Below are positions 44,687 to 54,334 of a stretch of DNA of 64,000 nt, piece by piece. The translations under genes and the position numbers were made by a program. The DNA comes from Lachnospira sp. (GTDB lineage: Bacteria > Bacillota > Clostridia > Lachnospirales > Lachnospiraceae). The notes under the pieces were generated by a model. The model saw only the letters and a list, made by a program, of their open reading frames with translations. It ran no database searches and was not told where the DNA came from. Every line of letters starts with the position of its first letter. The first letter of the stretch is position 1. The stretch is taken from positions 16,855-80,854 of the forward strand of contig JAGATQ010000057.1 in NCBI GenBank assembly GCA_017621205.1. The letters are read 5' to 3'.

Positions 44687-45391
44687 ATGTTAAAGCCAGA
44701 TTATGATAAGCTGCAAAACACATTAGGTTATCAGTTTAAGGATTTATCTGTATTAAAGCTAGCACTCACGCACAGCTCATTTGCCCATGAGCGGCCGGGA
44801 CAGACAAAGGGGCAGTATAATGAACGGATTGAATATTTGGGTGATGCGGTATTAGAGCTGATTGTAAGCGATTATCTCTACTATAATTATCCGAAGAAAT
44901 CAGAGGGAGAGATGACCCGTACCAGAGCTAGTCTGGTATGTGAGTTTACCCTGGCAGCATGTGCGAGGGAGATTTCTCTTGGAGACTATATTTTTCTGAG
45001 CAAGGGTGAGGATGTGACCGGAGGAAGGAAGCGGGATTCCATTCTTTCGGATGCCTTTGAGGCAATACTCGGAGCAATCTATGTAGATGGCGGCTTTGAA
45101 CCGGCAAGGGCGTTTATATCACGGATATTGTTAAAGGATATTGAGCATAAGCAGTTGTTTTATGATTCCAAGACCTGTTTGCAGGAGCTTGTGCAGGCGA
45201 AGAAAAACCAGCAGCTTCAATATGTGATTGTAAAGGAAAGCGGACCGGAGCATAACAAACAGTTTGTTGCAGAGGTACAGATTAACGGAGCGGTGATTGC
45301 CGAGGGTAAGGGACACTCCAAAAAGACGGCGGAGCAGCAGGCGGCGTATGCTGCATTGCTAAAGCTGAAAGGTAAAGAAAAGGGACAGTAG
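44687..45391 (+). CDS. rnc: Ribonuclease III
   Basis: A 234-residue RNase III, cutting double-stranded RNA in rRNA maturation and mRNA turnover. The signature NERIEYLGDAVLELI near residue 45 holds catalytic residues, with the second catalytic region SDAFEAILGAIYVDGG near 122. A dsRNA-binding domain at about 160-230 ends in KGHSKKTAEQQAAYAAL. It is preceded by GAGGAGA, follows plsX and ends 1 bp before the smc start, the usual rnc-smc order. Confidence 0.97.
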   Translation: MLKPDYDKLQNTLGYQFKDLSVLKLALTHSSFAHERPGQTKGQYNERIEYLGDAVLELIVSDYLYYNYPKKSEGEMTRTRASLVCEFTLAACAREISLGDYIFLSKGEDVTGGRKRDSILSDAFEAILGAIYVDGGFEPARAFISRILLKDIEHKQLFYDSKTCLQELVQAKKNQQLQYVIVKESGPEHNKQFVAEVQINGAVIAEGKGHSKKTAEQQAAYAALLKLKGKEKGQ

Positions 45392-45392
45392 T

Positions 45393-48300
45393 ATGTATTT
45401 GAAGAGTATTGAGATAAATGGTTTTAAATCCTTTGCCAACCGCATGGTATTTGAGTTTGAGCATGGATTTACGGGAATTGTCGGACCCAATGGTTCGGGA
45501 AAAAGTAATGTAGCAGATGCGGTGCGATGGGTGCTTGGTGAACAGAGTGCCAAGCAGCTTCGTGGCACGAGGATGGAGGATGTCATTTTTGCTGGTACGC
45601 AGAACCGCAAGCCATTGGGTTATGCCTATGTGGCACTGACGATGGATAATAGTGACCATTCCCTTCCGGTAGAGTATGATGAGGTGATTGTGGCACGCCG
45701 GGTTTACCGTTCTGGTGAGTCAGAATATCTGTTAAATGGAAGCACCTGCCGTCTTAAGGATATCCAGTCTATGTTTATGGATACCGGTGTCGGAAAAGAG
45801 GGGTATTCCATTATCGGGCAGGGACAGATTGACAAAATATTAAGTGGAAAGCCGGAGGAGAGAAGAGAGCTGTTTGATGAGGCAGCAGGAATTGTAAAAT
45901 ATAAGAAGAATAAAGCTGCTGCGGAGAAATCACTAGAGAGTGAGCGGGATAATTTAACCCGTGTCAATGATATTATCTCGGAGCTTGAACGGCAGGTTGG
46001 TCCTCTAAAGAAGCAGTCGGAGGTTGCAAGACAATATCTGCAATATAGGGAAGAATTAAAGACGTTGGATGTCAATACCTTTTTACTTGAGAGTGATGAT
46101 TTAGGCAAGCAATTAGAGGAGATTGAAGAAAAAGCGGGCATCGTTAACGGCGATATGGAGGATACCAGATTACGTTTAGAGACGACCAAGCGGGAGTTTG
46201 ACGTGCTGGAAAAGAAAAAGGAAGAGGCCAGTGCAGTCATTGAGGGCAAACGAGCGGAGCTTTCTGAATTAAAGCTTCAAGTGCAGAAGGCACAGGGTGA
46301 GATTAATGTGTTCAATGAGCAGATTAACACAGCGAAGATGAACGATACACATATTACGAACCGCTTAACCCAGATAGAGGAAGCCCTGTTAGATAAAGAT
46401 AAGGAAAAGGACAAGCTGTACGAACAGAAGAATGTATTTGATGAGAAGCTGGATGAGATTGACAGTCGTCAGACACAGGCAGAGGAGGAGCTAGATAAGA
46501 CGAAGGAAACTATTTCCTCCCTGAACGAGCGGGTGGAAAGCTATAAGTCCGATATTGTTGCGTTTGTCAATGAATCTGCCGAGCTAAAAGGGAAAGTGGC
46601 ACGTTACGATGCCATGCTGGAAAATGTGGGCTTGCGCAAGGCGGAATTAAACCAGCGTCTCCTTACCTATCGCAGTGAGCAGCAGGCACAGGAGAAGGTT
46701 ATAGAGGACTGCGAGAAAAACCGCAGGGAATTTAGGCAGCAGGTAGATGAGCTGCTTAAGGATATGGAGAAAAACGAGCAGATATTGAAGGAGCTGAGCG
46801 ATAAGCAGAATCTGAACCGCTCCAAGCTTTCACAGGCGGAACAGGAATTTCACAGAAGCCGTTCCCAGCTCGAAACCTTAAAAAATATGGCGGAGCGTTA
46901 TGATGGCTACGGGAACAGCATTAAGCGTGTCATGGAGGAGAGGAAGCATAATCCGGGCATTCATGGTGTTGTTGCAGATATTATTACTGTAAAGAAAGCT
47001 TACGAAACTGCTGTGGAGACAGCTCTTGGTGGAAGTATTCAAAATATTGTTACCGAGGATGAGCAGACGGCAAAGGAATTGATTGCTATACTAAAAAAGG
47101 AGCGGGCAGGGCGTGCAACCTTCCTTCCTTTAAGCAGCATTTCTAAAAGAGGAAGCTTTCAAAGACCAGAGGCATTAAAAGAGACTGGTGCAATTGGACT
47201 TGCGAATTCTTTGGTGAAGGTGGATAAGCAATACGAAGAACTGATGGAGCATTTGCTTGGAAGAATCCTGGTGGTAGATACCATCGACCATGCGATTGCT
47301 ATTGCAAGGAAATATAATCAGAGCCTTAGAATCGTGACAGTTGAGGGAGAATCCATCAATCCGGGTGGTGCGATGTCAGGTGGAGCGTACAAAAACAGCA
47401 GTAACCTTCTTGGACGCCGGCGTGAGATGGAGGAGCTTCAAATACGGATTGAGGCGTGTAAGGAGCGGCTGGAATCTGCCAGAAAGAAGGAGATTGAGAT
47501 ATCCAATGCCCGCAAGGAGCATAAGGATATGGTGGAGCAGTATACGAGTGCCTTACAGGATTTTAAATTGAAGGAGAATACCTTAAAGGTAAACGAGGAG
47601 CAGGCGAGAAGCCGTATGGACGATTTGAAGAAATCCATTGACCATGTGGAAGCGGAGAGTAAGGAGCTTACCACACAGGTTGCTACAATTACCGAGAGCA
47701 AGGAGAAGCTTTATGCTGGAAATGTCGCACAGGAGCAGGCAATGAATGCCCGTGAGGAGGCGATTAAACAGCTTGAAGAGGAGATTGCTAAGCTTTTAAA
47801 GCAGGAGCAGGAGCAGCAGGAGCGGGTAAATGAGCTGTTAATGGAATTTCAGTCTGTAGAACAGGAAAGCTCTTTTCTTATGTCTAATCTTAAGCGAATC
47901 AAGGAGGAGGAGAAGGTTCTGAATCTGGAAAAAGAGGAGCTGATTGAAAAGACGGGCTTTGCGTTTGAGGAAATAGAAGCAATTACCAGAAAGATTGCGG
48001 AATGTAACCAGCGAATTGAATCAGCCAACCTGTCACAACAGAGCTTAGAGGAAGAATTAGACAAGCTTGTTTTAGAACTGAATACGGTTACAGCCAGTCA
48101 TAAGGATTTCTTTGCGAAGCATCAGGAGCTGACAACACGGCAGGCAGAGCTTGATAAGGAAGGTTATCGTCTGGAGACCAGAAAAGAGAAGGTGAGGGAA
48201 CAGCAAGAAAGCCTGAATAACTATATGTGGGCAGAGTATGAGCTGGATTATTATAATGCAATGAAGCTTCGGGATGAAGCACTTAAGGATTTGACAGAGC

Positions 48301-48968
48301 TGAAGAAACAGAGTGCTTCCATGAAACGCAGCATTAAGGCATTGGGGGACGTCAATGTTAATTCGATTGAGGAATACAAGGAGGTTTCTGAGCGGTATGA
48401 ATTTTTGTCTAAGCAGCGGGAGGACATTGTTTCATCAGAGCAGAATCTTTTGGGAATTTTAGAGGAGCTGGATGCCAAGATGCGGGAACAGTTTTCTGAG
48501 AAATTTGCTGAGATACAAAGTATGTTTGCCGTGGTATTTAAGGAGATGTTTGGCGGAGGTAATGCCAGTCTGATTCTGAATGAGGAAGAGGATATTCTGA
48601 CAGCAGGCATTCAGATTAATGCCCAGCCGCCGGGGAAAAAGCTTCAGAATATGATGCAGCTTTCTGGTGGAGAAAAAGCATTGACCGCAATTGCCCTGTT
48701 ATTTGCCATCCAAAATCTAAAGCCGTCGCCTTTCTGTCTGCTGGATGAGATTGAGGCAGCACTGGATGATAGTAATGTTGACCGTTTTGCCCGTTACATA
48801 CATAAGCTTACCGCCCATACACAGTTTATTGTTATCACGCATAGGCGTGGAACGATGACGGCGGCGGATGTGCTTTATGGTATTACGATGCAGGAAAAGG
48901 GTGTAAGTACTTTGGTAAGTGTTAATTTGATTGAGGAACAGCTTGAGAAGGAAGAAAAAAAGGCATAA
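45393..48968 (+). CDS. smc: Chromosome segregation protein SMC
   Basis: A 1191-residue SMC ATPase for chromosome compaction and segregation. It has Walker A GPNGSGKSNVADAVRW near residue 32, a first coiled coil (about 170-500), a hinge near 510-670 (HGVVADIITVKKAYETAVET), a second coiled coil and a C-terminal head with signature QLSGGEKALTAIAL near 1088 and Walker B FCLLDEIEAALDDSNV near 1112. Length is normal. It starts 1 bp after rnc and is followed by ftsY 18 bp later, so plsX-rnc-smc-ftsY is one operon. Confidence 0.98.
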   Translation: MYLKSIEINGFKSFANRMVFEFEHGFTGIVGPNGSGKSNVADAVRWVLGEQSAKQLRGTRMEDVIFAGTQNRKPLGYAYVALTMDNSDHSLPVEYDEVIVARRVYRSGESEYLLNGSTCRLKDIQSMFMDTGVGKEGYSIIGQGQIDKILSGKPEERRELFDEAAGIVKYKKNKAAAEKSLESERDNLTRVNDIISELERQVGPLKKQSEVARQYLQYREELKTLDVNTFLLESDDLGKQLEEIEEKAGIVNGDMEDTRLRLETTKREFDVLEKKKEEASAVIEGKRAELSELKLQVQKAQGEINVFNEQINTAKMNDTHITNRLTQIEEALLDKDKEKDKLYEQKNVFDEKLDEIDSRQTQAEEELDKTKETISSLNERVESYKSDIVAFVNESAELKGKVARYDAMLENVGLRKAELNQRLLTYRSEQQAQEKVIEDCEKNRREFRQQVDELLKDMEKNEQILKELSDKQNLNRSKLSQAEQEFHRSRSQLETLKNMAERYDGYGNSIKRVMEERKHNPGIHGVVADIITVKKAYETAVETALGGSIQNIVTEDEQTAKELIAILKKERAGRATFLPLSSISKRGSFQRPEALKETGAIGLANSLVKVDKQYEELMEHLLGRILVVDTIDHAIAIARKYNQSLRIVTVEGESINPGGAMSGGAYKNSSNLLGRRREMEELQIRIEACKERLESARKKEIEISNARKEHKDMVEQYTSALQDFKLKENTLKVNEEQARSRMDDLKKSIDHVEAESKELTTQVATITESKEKLYAGNVAQEQAMNAREEAIKQLEEEIAKLLKQEQEQQERVNELLMEFQSVEQESSFLMSNLKRIKEEEKVLNLEKEELIEKTGFAFEEIEAITRKIAECNQRIESANLSQQSLEEELDKLVLELNTVTASHKDFFAKHQELTTRQAELDKEGYRLETRKEKVREQQESLNNYMWAEYELDYYNAMKLRDEALKDLTELKKQSASMKRSIKALGDVNVNSIEEYKEVSERYEFLSKQREDIVSSEQNLLGILEELDAKMREQFSEKFAEIQSMFAVVFKEMFGGGNASLILNEEEDILTAGIQINAQPPGKKLQNMMQLSGGEKALTAIALLFAIQNLKPSPFCLLDEIEAALDDSNVDRFARYIHKLTAHTQFIVITHRRGTMTAADVLYGITMQEKGVSTLVSVNLIEEQLEKEEKKA

Positions 48969-48986
48969 CAGGAAAGAAGGTTGAAT

Positions 48987-50231
48987 ATGGGTTTATTTGA
49001 TTGGATGAAGAAGGATAAGGACAATGTGGAGGAGACTTCATCTATACAGCCAGAGGAAGAGAGAGAGGATACCGAAGAATATAAAGAGAATGGGATAACA
49101 CCGGGTACACAGGATGAAGATATTCCCAATCCGAAGGATGATGATACGTTAGGGAAAAATGAGCCAGAAGAGGAAAAGGCTGAGGACAAGGATATATCAG
49201 AGGCGGACGTACTTCAGGAGGATGTGATAGATGCTGGGGAAGAGAATGTGCCAGTCTTAGACGAAGAGGAAGACAGTGAAGCACAGTCCGATTCAAAGAA
49301 AAAAGGATTTTTTGGAAGACTGGTTTCCGGGCTTACGAAGACAAGGAACAGTATTGCTGATAGCTTTAGCAGTGTGTTTGCGGCAAACCATATTGATGAG
49401 GATTTCTATGAGGAGCTGGAAGAGATATTGATTATGGCGGATATGGGTGTTTCCACCACGATGAATATTCTGGACGAGCTTCGGGATGAAGTGAAGAAGC
49501 AGCATATTAAGGAGCCCAAGGATTGTCAGGAGCTGCTGGTTTCCATTATTAAGAACCAGATGTCTCTTGAGGAGAATGCTTATGATTATGAACAGAAAAA
49601 GTCTGTTGTGATGGTGATTGGTGTCAATGGAGTAGGAAAGACTACTTCCATTGGAAAGCTTGCTTCCCAATTCCGCAAAAATGGGAAAAAGGTGATGATG
49701 GCGGCAGCAGATACGTTCCGTGCAGCAGCGATTGAACAGTTGACAGAATGGGCAAACCGTTCACAGGTCGATATTATTTCCCAGAAGGAGGGGGCAGACC
49801 CGTCGGCGGTGGTGTTTGATGCACTGAAGGCGGCGAAGGCACGGAAGACGGATATTTTGCTGATTGATACGGCGGGACGTCTGCACAATAAGAAAAATCT
49901 GATGGATGAGCTTTCTAAAATGAATCGTATTATTGACCGGGAATACCCGGATGCCTGCAGGGAGACCTTGATTGTGCTGGATGGTACGACCGGACAGAAT
50001 GCATTGGAGCAGGCCAAGCAGTTCAAACAGGTTGCAGATATTGATGGTATTATTCTGACGAAGCTGGATGGTACGGCGAAGGGCGGTATTGCCATTGCGA
50101 TACATGCAGAGCTTGGAGTTCCGGTGAAATATATCGGTGTCGGGGAAGGAATTGATGATTTGCAGAAATTTGACCCGGAAAGCTATGTAAATGCCATATT
50201 TGCCAAAGAGGGGGATGTGGAGGAGGAATAG
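48987..50231 (+). CDS. ftsY: Signal recognition particle receptor FtsY
   Basis: A 414-residue SRP GTPase that docks ribosome-nascent chains to the membrane. An acidic N-terminal A region of about 100 residues precedes the NG domain: GVNGVGKTTSIGKLA near residue 214, DTFRAAAIEQL near 240, DTAGRLHNKKNLMDEL near 294 and TKLDGTAKGG near 354. TTG 48981 is also in frame, but ATG 48987 (MGLFDWMKK) with GAAAGAAGG ahead is preferred. It works with Ffh (gene at 54834). Confidence 0.97.
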   Translation: MGLFDWMKKDKDNVEETSSIQPEEEREDTEEYKENGITPGTQDEDIPNPKDDDTLGKNEPEEEKAEDKDISEADVLQEDVIDAGEENVPVLDEEEDSEAQSDSKKKGFFGRLVSGLTKTRNSIADSFSSVFAANHIDEDFYEELEEILIMADMGVSTTMNILDELRDEVKKQHIKEPKDCQELLVSIIKNQMSLEENAYDYEQKKSVVMVIGVNGVGKTTSIGKLASQFRKNGKKVMMAAADTFRAAAIEQLTEWANRSQVDIISQKEGADPSAVVFDALKAAKARKTDILLIDTAGRLHNKKNLMDELSKMNRIIDREYPDACRETLIVLDGTTGQNALEQAKQFKQVADIDGIILTKLDGTAKGGIAIAIHAELGVPVKYIGVGEGIDDLQKFDPESYVNAIFAKEGDVEEE

Positions 50232-50318
50232 TGTTATTTTACTTTCGCAGTAATGAATGAATAATGGAATTATGATAGAGATATGTTTGATATACATTTG
50301 CTATAAAGGAGGAAGAAC

Positions 50319-51530
50319 ATGTTTACATTAAAGGAATTTGAAAAAGCTTACGAGAAGGTACAGGAGGTGGTTCGTTCTACGCATCTGGTAAAAAGCGAAT
50401 GCTTTTCGGAAAGCTCTGGTAATCAGGTGTACTTAAAGCCGGAGAATATGCAGTTGACCGGAGCATATAAAATTCGTGGAGCATATTATAAGATTAGTAC
50501 ACTTTCGGATGATGACAGAGAAAAGGGGCTAATTACGGCTTCCGCAGGTAATCATGCACAGGGAGTTGCCTATGCTGCAAGAGAGTATGGGGTTCGGGCA
50601 GTCATTGTAATGCCAACGACAACACCACTTATGAAGGTAAACCGTACCAAGGATTTAGGTGCAGAGGTTATTTTGCATGGCAATGTCTATGATGAGGCAT
50701 GCTCCTATGCGATGGATATGGCAGAAAAAGAAGGCTTAACCTTTATTCATCCCTTTGATGATTTGGATGTGGCTACGGGACAGGGTTCCATTGCGATGGA
50801 GATAGTCAAGGATTTACCTACGGTTGATTATATTCTCGTGCCAATTGGTGGCGGTGGACTGGCTACCGGTGTATCGACGCTGGCAAAGCTGTTGAATCCT
50901 AAGATTCAAGTAATTGGTGTGGAGCCGGAGGGAGCTGCCTGTATGTCCGCATCTATCGAGGCTGGCAAGGTTGTGACGCTTGATGAGGTGAATACCATTG
51001 CAGATGGTACAGCGGTAAAAACACCGGGAAGTAATATTTTCCCTTATATTAGTAAGAATCTGGATGGTATTATCAAGGTGCCGGATGCAGAATTGATTGC
51101 GGCATTTCTGGATATGCTGGAGAATCATAAGATGCTGGTAGAAAATTCTGGTTTGTTATCGGTAGCTGCTTTAAAGCATCTTGATGTGCAGGATAAAAAT
51201 GTAGTATGTATCTTAAGCGGTGGTAATATGGATGTCATTACCTTCTCCTCTGTTGTACAGCATGGTTTGATTATGCGGGAGCGGGTATTTACGATTTCGG
51301 TATTGTTACCAGATAAACCGGGTGAGCTTGTAAATGTTTCTAAGGTTATTGCGAAGGAACAGGGCAATATTATTAAGCTGGAGCATAACCAGTTCGTCAG
51401 CATTAACCGCAATGTCGAGGTGGAGCTTGTCATTACAATAGAAGCATTTGGACATGAACACAAGACAAGAATTATACAGGCACTTCGGCATAAAGGATAT
51501 AGCCCCAAGGAGACGCCGCCTAAGTTTTAA
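50319..51530 (+). CDS. ilvA: Threonine ammonia-lyase (threonine dehydratase)
   Basis: A 403-residue PLP enzyme that deaminates threonine to 2-oxobutyrate. The PLP Lys lies in GAYKIRGAYYKI near residue 48, SAGNHAQGVAYAAR near 72 and the Gly-rich phosphate loop IGGGGLATGVST near 174. A C-terminal ACT-like domain starts near 325 (VFTISVLLPDKPGELVNV), the short form also called TdcB-like with one ACT domain. The biosynthetic and catabolic roles cannot be separated from sequence. AGGAGGA precedes the ATG. Confidence 0.9.
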   Translation: MFTLKEFEKAYEKVQEVVRSTHLVKSECFSESSGNQVYLKPENMQLTGAYKIRGAYYKISTLSDDDREKGLITASAGNHAQGVAYAAREYGVRAVIVMPTTTPLMKVNRTKDLGAEVILHGNVYDEACSYAMDMAEKEGLTFIHPFDDLDVATGQGSIAMEIVKDLPTVDYILVPIGGGGLATGVSTLAKLLNPKIQVIGVEPEGAACMSASIEAGKVVTLDEVNTIADGTAVKTPGSNIFPYISKNLDGIIKVPDAELIAAFLDMLENHKMLVENSGLLSVAALKHLDVQDKNVVCILSGGNMDVITFSSVVQHGLIMRERVFTISVLLPDKPGELVNVSKVIAKEQGNIIKLEHNQFVSINRNVEVELVITIEAFGHEHKTRIIQALRHKGYSPKETPPKF

Positions 51531-51552
51531 ATATAAAGAAAGGAGCATTAGT

Positions 51553-51903
51553 ATGGGATTTTTTGATGATGTAAAGGACACTGTAGTCAATACCAGCCGT
51601 GGAGTTGGGAATAAGGCAAAGGAATTAGCTGAGGTGACGAAGCTTAAAAATGCAATTACTGCACAGGAACGAAAAATCAGGGAGCAGTATGAGACAATCG
51701 GAAGGCTTTATGTAGAAAATTATGGACAGCAGCCAGAGGCAATGTTTAAGGAGGCAATTGCTGCTATTCATTCTGCTAAGACTATTATTGCACAAAAGCA
51801 GGAAGAGCTGAATGAGCTTAAGAGTGTCAAAATCTGTCCTGCCTGTGGTGCTGCTGTGGAGGAAGAGAGTGCATTTTGCAATAAGTGTGGTGCCAAGATA
51901 TAA
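51553..51903 (+). CDS. Zinc-ribbon protein with helical N-terminus
   Basis: A 116-residue protein: predicted helical and coiled-coil from about 1 to 90 (FFDDVKDTVVNTSRGVGNKAKEL), then a C-terminal zinc ribbon with two CxxC pairs (CPACGAAVEEESAFCNKCG). Proteins of this shape are common in Clostridia but their function is unknown. GGAGCATT and the natural MGFFDDVKD start support ATG 51553, although the frame is open upstream into ilvA. Two hairpins follow the gene. Confidence 0.75.
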   Translation: MGFFDDVKDTVVNTSRGVGNKAKELAEVTKLKNAITAQERKIREQYETIGRLYVENYGQQPEAMFKEAIAAIHSAKTIIAQKQEELNELKSVKICPACGAAVEEESAFCNKCGAKI

Positions 51904-51908
51904 ATGAT

Positions 51909-51981
51909 GTTGGGGTCAAAAGGTATTTTGCCCCCAACGGATGCTACGGATTGCTTCGTTGTTTCACAACTCCTGCAATCC
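51909..51981 (+). other. Two consecutive hairpins between genes
   Basis: GTTGGGG-T-CAAAA pairs with TTTTG-C-CCCCAAC (51909-51938), and GGATTGC (51948-51954) pairs with GCAATCC (51975-51981) around an inner GTTGT/ACAAC stem. Neither has a T-run, so termination alone is not clear. They lie 40-110 bp upstream of the ASKHA gene and could be a leader structure. Confidence 0.5.
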
Positions 51982-52019
51982 TGCTATGGATAGCTTAATT
52001 ATTTGAAAGGAATGAAGCT

Positions 52020-53444
52020 ATGATTCAGGTAAGTGTATATGATAAAAAAATTACCAGACGGATAATGGAAGCTGCGAAGGGGGAGACCTTGATGCAGCTT
52101 CTTGGTCGTTATGATGTTTTTTTTGATGCGAATTGTGGTGGGACTGGCAGATGCCATCAATGTAAAGTTCTGGTAGATGGTGTACGCACAAAGGCATGCC
52201 AATACCAAATTAATCGGGAATGTAAGGTAGTGCTTCCCTTTGCTTTTTCTAAGGAATTTAAGGTGGTAATGGGAGAGGAGAAGAATGCCGGACAAGCCCC
52301 TTTGTTGGAAGCAGATGGGATGCACTCTTCTTCTCTGCCCTGTTGGGAGGATGAGCTACAATATTATATCTGCGTTGATTTGGGGACGACAACCATAGGT
52401 ATGGCACTGGTTGATGAAAAGCGCAGAATAAGAGCGCAGTTTGGCTGCCCCAATGCACAGAGAAGCTATGGGTCTGATGTGGGTGAGAGAATACGTTACG
52501 CATCAACTGAGGAAGGCTTAGAGACTCTTCAGCAGCTTGCACTTGCGGATATAAAAAGGGGAAAGTCAGCATTATGTAAGGAAGCAGGAAGTGACGATAC
52601 AGAAGGGGTGGATATCTATGTTTCCGGAAATACGACGATGCTTCATATTCTGGCAGGACATAGCCCTAAGAGTATTGGCAGTTATCCCTTTATACCAGAG
52701 CATAAGGAGGCGCAATGTATTGCGGTACCAAAGCTTGGGACACTGCATCTCCTTCCCTGCGCTTCGGGTTATATTGGCTCAGATGTAACGGTGGGGGCAT
52801 GCTATTATCATTTACATCACAAGGAACAGCCAACCCTTTATATCGATTTGGGTACCAATGGAGAGATGCTGCTTGGAGACCGGACGCACATTTTATCAGC
52901 CTCTGTAGCGGCTGGTCCTGCCTTTGAACAGATGCTAAAGGGAGCGGATGCATTACAGGCGTTAGCTGCTATGCGGGAGCAGGGAATAATGGATGAACAG
53001 GGCACTTTAGCAGAACCGTATTTTGAACAGGGATACCATTATACCAGCGAAGCGGTAGCAGGGCAGAATGGGGATGGACAACGGATTGATACTATTATTA
53101 CACAGGATGATATACGTCAGCTGCAGCTTGCCAAGGGGGCTGTTCGTGCAGGCATCGAGTTAATCTGTGAACGGTTTGGATGCAGGATAGAGGAAATTGC
53201 AAGGGTGTATGTGGCAGGAGGCTTTGGGTTCTTTTTAAAAGAGAAGGATGCCATTTTCCTAAAAATGTTTCCTGCCTGCTTCGAGGGGAAAATCGAAGTG
53301 ATTGGAAATGCCAGCTTACATGGTAATATTGCCTGTCATAATTTGCTCAAGGAGTTAACGGATTTTAATGATAGTATAGTGGCGATTGATTTGGCGAAGG
53401 AGGAGCATTTTCAGGAGTGCTATGTTTCGTATATGAATTTTTAA
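52020..53444 (+). CDS. RACo-like ferredoxin/ASKHA protein (DUF4445)
   Basis: A 474-residue protein with an N-terminal plant-type [2Fe-2S] cluster motif C-x5-C-x2-C (NCGGTGRCHQCKV, near residues 39-51) followed by a further Cys near 61. The C-terminal part has an ASKHA phosphate loop VDLGTTTIGMALVDE near 120, a second SGNTTMLHILAGHSP near 203 and a C-terminal VAGGFGFFLKEKD near 390. It resembles RACo/RamA-type reductive activators of corrinoid proteins. No corrinoid protein or methyltransferase gene is in the window, so the partner is unknown. Confidence 0.8.
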   Translation: MIQVSVYDKKITRRIMEAAKGETLMQLLGRYDVFFDANCGGTGRCHQCKVLVDGVRTKACQYQINRECKVVLPFAFSKEFKVVMGEEKNAGQAPLLEADGMHSSSLPCWEDELQYYICVDLGTTTIGMALVDEKRRIRAQFGCPNAQRSYGSDVGERIRYASTEEGLETLQQLALADIKRGKSALCKEAGSDDTEGVDIYVSGNTTMLHILAGHSPKSIGSYPFIPEHKEAQCIAVPKLGTLHLLPCASGYIGSDVTVGACYYHLHHKEQPTLYIDLGTNGEMLLGDRTHILSASVAAGPAFEQMLKGADALQALAAMREQGIMDEQGTLAEPYFEQGYHYTSEAVAGQNGDGQRIDTIITQDDIRQLQLAKGAVRAGIELICERFGCRIEEIARVYVAGGFGFFLKEKDAIFLKMFPACFEGKIEVIGNASLHGNIACHNLLKELTDFNDSIVAIDLAKEEHFQECYVSYMNF

Positions 53445-53470
53445 AGAGGAGAATTACCCCCTCTTTTGTG
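53443..53470 (+). terminator. Terminator-like hairpin after the ASKHA gene
   Basis: AAAGAGG (53443-53449) pairs with CCTCTTT (53460-53466) and is followed by a short T/G stretch. Its right arm recurs inverted at 53786-53794, the far side of element D. Confidence 0.5.
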
Positions 53471-53794
53471 TATATGATAGGTTTAGTATGGCTTGAATGA
53501 AGTCTTAAATGGCCTGGAAGGGAAACACACTATAAAATTTGTTCCGTTGTTCGGGGATAAGCATTTCTAGGATATTCCCATGAGGTAATGAGCTTTTGAC
53601 GCAACCGATGCCAATTCGCCATCCATGGCTCAGTGGCATCTTTTCGAGACATCCAGTCCCGAAATTGCTGGTTGCCAGAGGGGAATATCAAGAAATGCTA
53701 ATCCCCTTCCAAAGTCGCAAATTTTATAGTGTGTTCCCCTTCCATGCCACCTTCAGGTACAGGTAAACCATTTTATATTTCTTAGAAAAGAGGG
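53471..53794 (+). repeat. Foldback element D (conserved structured repeat)
   Basis: Same family and orientation as A and B. The core is 53511-53748: arms GGCCTGGAAGGGAAACACAC and GTGTGTTCCCCTTCCATGCC pair. The middle arms GGGGATAAGCATTTCT and AGAAATGCTAATCCCC pair. The central stem is GATGCCA/TGGCATC around CGCCATCC. The second hairpin is CGAGAC/GTCCCG with one mismatch, unlike the other copies. Outer arms extend loosely to AGGTTTAG on the left and TAAACCA on the right. Confidence 0.85.
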
Positions 53795-53870
53795 TTCATA
53801 CAGTTGACCTATTTCTTGTTGTTCAAACAAAATATCAATGACAAAACAATACCCTCGTAGTCTGAAAAAG

Positions 53871-54213
53871 AGGATAATCACTTAAACCACCCATACGAAA
53901 AGAATCTTATTATCGCCAATTTCAAGGGCATAAAACCAGACTGTGCTATAGATTTGTGACTTTGGGAGAGAATTAGTATTTCTCGATATTCCCATTAATC
54001 TACAGCAATTTCGGGACAAGGATGTCCCGAAAAGACGCCACCGAGCCGGGATGGCGAGTTGGCGTCGGTTGCGTCAAAAGCAAATTATTTTATGGGAATA
54101 TCCTAGAAATACTTATTCTCGTACAACGGAACAAATCTATAGCACAGTCTGGTTTTATGACACTCGAACCCCCGATAAGACTTTTCACAACCAATCAGTC
54201 CAAGTGGTTACCT
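53871..54213 (-). repeat. Foldback element E (conserved structured repeat, inverted)
   Basis: Same family as element C in orientation, facing D. The core is 53927-54161: arms GGCATAAAACCAGACTGTGC and GCACAGTCTGGTTTTATGAC pair. The middle arms GAGAATTAGTATTTCT and AGAAATACTTATTCTC pair. On the minus strand the central stem is GACGCCA/TGGCGTC and the second hairpin CGGGAC/GTCCCG. Outer arms align further, with GAAAAGAATCTTAT on the left and ATAAGACTTTTC on the right. Its end lies 31 bp before the ylxM promoter. Confidence 0.85.
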
Positions 54214-54244
54214 AAACCAATCTAAACCAATCAAGTAAAAACAC

Positions 54245-54273
54245 TTGACATATCCCTCCACATAGGTTACAAT
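54245..54273 (+). promoter_or_regulatory. Sigma-A promoter of ylxM-ffh
   Basis: TTGACA and TACAAT are separated by exactly 17 bp, about 60 bp before the ylxM ATG. Confidence 0.75.
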
Positions 54274-54334
54274 ACACCTCGGTTAGTAACGCAAGTATTT
54301 TTGCTTGACATCGTTAGGTGAGTGGGGAATCGAT

